NCBI GenBank assembly: GCA_027364695.1
Contig: DAHXOV010000261.1
Location: 1 to 9,759, forward strand
DNA: 9,759 nt
Direction: 5' to 3'
Source of the DNA: a bacterium
Lineage (GTDB): Bacteria; Bacteroidota; Bacteroidia; B-17B0; Aurantibacillaceae
The notes below the pieces were generated by a model. The model had not been told where the DNA came from and did not search any database. It saw only the letters and a program-made list of their open reading frames with translations. A program made the position numbers and the translations under genes. Positions within the stretch are counted from its first letter, which is position 1; every line of letters starts with the position of its first letter. Shown in pieces: positions 8,228 to 9,759 of the stretch.

Positions 8228-9441
8228 TGAGGGGTTTTATAGGAACGAGATACGATAAAGTAAAATAAAGCGTTCAGCGGAAAAAAATCTAATACATTAT
8301 TAAAAACGGCAGCAATGAAAACAAAAAGAATAATGGCTGATTCGAATAAGTAATTCCTATCTGAAAAAACAGAAGTAGGCATAATGAAATAAAATAATGC
8401 CATCAATATAAAAAAACCAAGGATTCCTATTTCATTGAGAATTTTTATAAACCATCCATCAGTAGTATGAATAGCTGCGTGTTTTTCACTATTTTTAAAG
8501 TATTTGACAGCCCCAGCACCTGCCCCACCAATACCATATCCTAATATAGGATGAGATTTAAACTCTTTTATTGATTTCTTCCACAATTCCACTCTTGTTA
8601 CACCTTTTCTAATGCCAATTGTTTCAGAGGAAGATTTCAATAACCACACGAATGGCTTATAATTTTTGAATACAATGATCATCAATATAAAAAAAAGAGC
8701 GGCCAGTTTCAGTATTTTCATATATGCTTTTGTTTTAATCATAAAGTAAATAAGTATGATTCCAATACCTATTATTCATACCCTCGTTACACTATATAAT
8801 AATCCAGTAAATAATACCACCAAACAAATCCAATCATAAACATTATTATTGGATATTAATTTTTTTACATAATAAAGAACAGAAAAAGCAATCATTATTG
8901 CAAAAGGAACGGGAGTAAGTAAAAATCCTCCCGTGCGTGGAATATAGTATTCTGGCATCTCGCATCCTGTTTCCTCTATCAGCGATTTTTCAAAATCAAA
9001 ATAAATCCAATGAAACATTACGCTAAGTAAAGTATAAATCACTGCATACATATTCCATATCTTCAGAAATTTTTCTTTGCTTGCACCTTCTATCTCATAA
9101 GCAATAAAATAAATCAGCAAGGGATAGTAGGTTGTTTTAATCCCGTAAATAATTGGCATTATATCAGAAAAATGAAGATAAGAAACAATACTGCCTAATA
9201 AAATTATCAGTGTATAAACAACAAATACTTTTAAATTTGATTGAATCCCTTTGAATAATAACTTATACTGAGCAAGTAAAAAAACACCTAATAACAATTC
9301 AGGAGTATTGGAAAACAAAAGTTCTAATTTATTTTTTGAGACCTCTGCTCCTATTGAAATACTCCTCAAAAAAGGCATAAACGACCATACAACCAAACAT
9401 ATCAAAAATAAAATATATCTGTTATTTTTAATGAAATTCAT
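8224..9441 (-). pseudogene. O-antigen ligase / polymerase-like membrane protein split by one in-frame TGA
   Basis: This is the first gene of the polysaccharide operon and codes for a Wzy/WaaL-type membrane protein of 405 codons. The 5' part (ATG 9441) gives 221 hydrophobic residues ending LLYSVTRV, then TGA at 8776-8778. The very next codons stay in the same frame (IIGIGIILIYF) and join directly to the 3' part, which would otherwise start at ATG 8742. That part holds the Wzy_C loop: TRVELWKKSIKEF (about 282-294), HPILGYGIGG (297-306) and TTDGWFIKILNEIG (326-339). It is followed by two or three membrane segments and a TGA stop. The total length is normal for the family, and a GGA to TGA change would explain the break. 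As written it is a nonsense-mutated gene or contains a base error. Two separately translated halves cannot be excluded. Downstream GT2 overlaps its stop by four bases. Confidence 0.82.
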
Positions 9442-9488
9442 TATATTTGGTAGTTTTGCGCAAATGTAGTTTATTTTACAATCTCTTT
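9442..9488. promoter_or_regulatory. Divergent promoter region with facing -7 boxes
   Basis: This is the only space between the leftward polysaccharide operon and the rightward GT4 gene. The minus strand has TACATTTG (9461-9468), an exact TAnnTTTG box 19 bases before the ATG at 9441. The plus strand has two exact boxes: TAGTTTTG (9451-9458) and TATATTTG (9442-9449). The minus box and the nearer plus box meet tail to tail in the palindrome TTTGCGCAAA (9455-9464), so predicted start sites would cross and the two short leaders would overlap. No clear -33 boxes are seen on either strand; those positions would fall inside the coding regions. Confidence 0.5.
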
Positions 9489-9759
9489 ATGAAAATTGTC
9501 CTATTATCTGATATTAACTCAGCGCATACACAAAAGTGGGCACAAGGTATAGCAAGTCATGGAATAAATGTAGGTGTCATCAGTTTGAGTCATCCTAATA
9601 CTTCGTGGTGGAAAAATGATCCTTCCCTCCAAATTTTATTCCACACCAATATCCATCATTCCAATTATTTCTTTTCTAAATTACAATACCTGTTTTACTT
9701 ATCTAAAATTAAAAAAATCATACAACAATTCCAACCCGATATATTACACGCTCATTACG
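9489..9759 (+). CDS. GT4-type glycosyltransferase, N-terminal part (cut by window edge)
   Basis: An ATG at 9489 opens a frame of 90 complete codons to the window end with no stop. The start, MKIVLLSDINSAHTQKWAQG, and the later QPDILHAHY (82-90) are typical of the N-terminal acceptor-binding half of GT-B fold, family 4 glycosyltransferases of Bacteroidota. The small residues after the first strand and the HAHY segment line the inter-domain cleft. The donor-binding C-terminal domain lies outside the window, so the sugar cannot be inferred. It is transcribed away from the polysaccharide operon, sharing the 47-base gap. It probably belongs to the same or a neighbouring surface-glycan locus. Confidence 0.82.
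   Translation, partial: MKIVLLSDINSAHTQKWAQGIASHGINVGVISLSHPNTSWWKNDPSLQILFHTNIHHSNYFFSKLQYLFYLSKIKKIIQQFQPDILHAHY

Noticed and set aside
5756..8230. Plus-strand open frames across the glycan genes (5756-5974, 6932-7132, 8030-8230) and the minus-strand frame 4553-4738 inside plsX
   Set aside because: Each is a shadow of a well-supported gene in another frame, with no family signal of its own.
8776..8778. TGA as a recoded sense codon (selenocysteine or alternative genetic code)
   Set aside because: TGA serves as a normal stop at the ends of fabH, the intact Wzy-like gene and the broken one, twice in ATGA overlaps. No other intact gene has an internal TGA, and no clear hairpin of SECIS type follows the codon.
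1..9759. tRNA, rRNA, CRISPR, insertion sequence or riboswitch
   Set aside because: Gene-free gaps are all under 170 bases; I saw no cloverleaf-like segments, regular spaced repeats, terminal inverted repeats or transposase-like frames.

Overview
The window looks like chromosomal DNA of a member of the Bacteroidota. It is AT-rich (about one third G+C by eye). Several upstream regions carry the Bacteroidota-type -7 promoter box TAnnTTTG, with no clear Shine-Dalgarno sequences, and the protein sequences (MATE, PlsX/FabH, Wzy-like, GT4) have the look of that phylum. I cannot name the genus. Almost everything is on the minus strand; only the gene entering at the right edge is on the plus strand.

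Left half (1-5109, minus, read right to left): plsX, fabH, aspS and a MATE-family exporter. plsX and fabH supply acyl-phosphate and the first condensation step of fatty-acid synthesis. aspS encodes a full-length aspartyl-tRNA synthetase with its own likely promoter. The MATE gene follows aspS after 24 bases and runs off the left edge. It carries a one-base frameshift near position 421-432, so it is either a recent pseudogene or contains a sequence error.

Right half (5270-9441, minus): a tightly packed surface-polysaccharide operon. In transcription order it holds a Wzy/O-antigen-ligase-like membrane protein, a GT2 glycosyltransferase, a second and intact Wzy/ligase-like membrane protein, and a GT17-family glycosyltransferase. 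Neighbouring genes overlap by 4, 23 and 4 bases. The first Wzy-like gene is interrupted by a single in-frame TGA at 8776-8778; the reading frame is otherwise continuous on both sides. Together these genes would add sugars to a lipid-linked glycan and polymerise it or transfer it to an acceptor at the inner membrane.

A 47-base gap (9442-9488) separates this operon from a divergent GT4-type glycosyltransferase at the right edge. The gap holds oppositely oriented -7 boxes that meet in the palindrome TTTGCGCAAA, so the two units probably share an overlapping promoter.

No RNA genes, CRISPR arrays, insertion sequences or origins were seen. No gene-free stretch exceeds 300 bases; the longest are 5110-5269 and 2922-3075. 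I did not find a clearly new biological system. The most notable signals are the two single-site gene lesions within 10 kb, the palindromic divergent promoter and the GT17 enzyme in a bacterial glycan operon.
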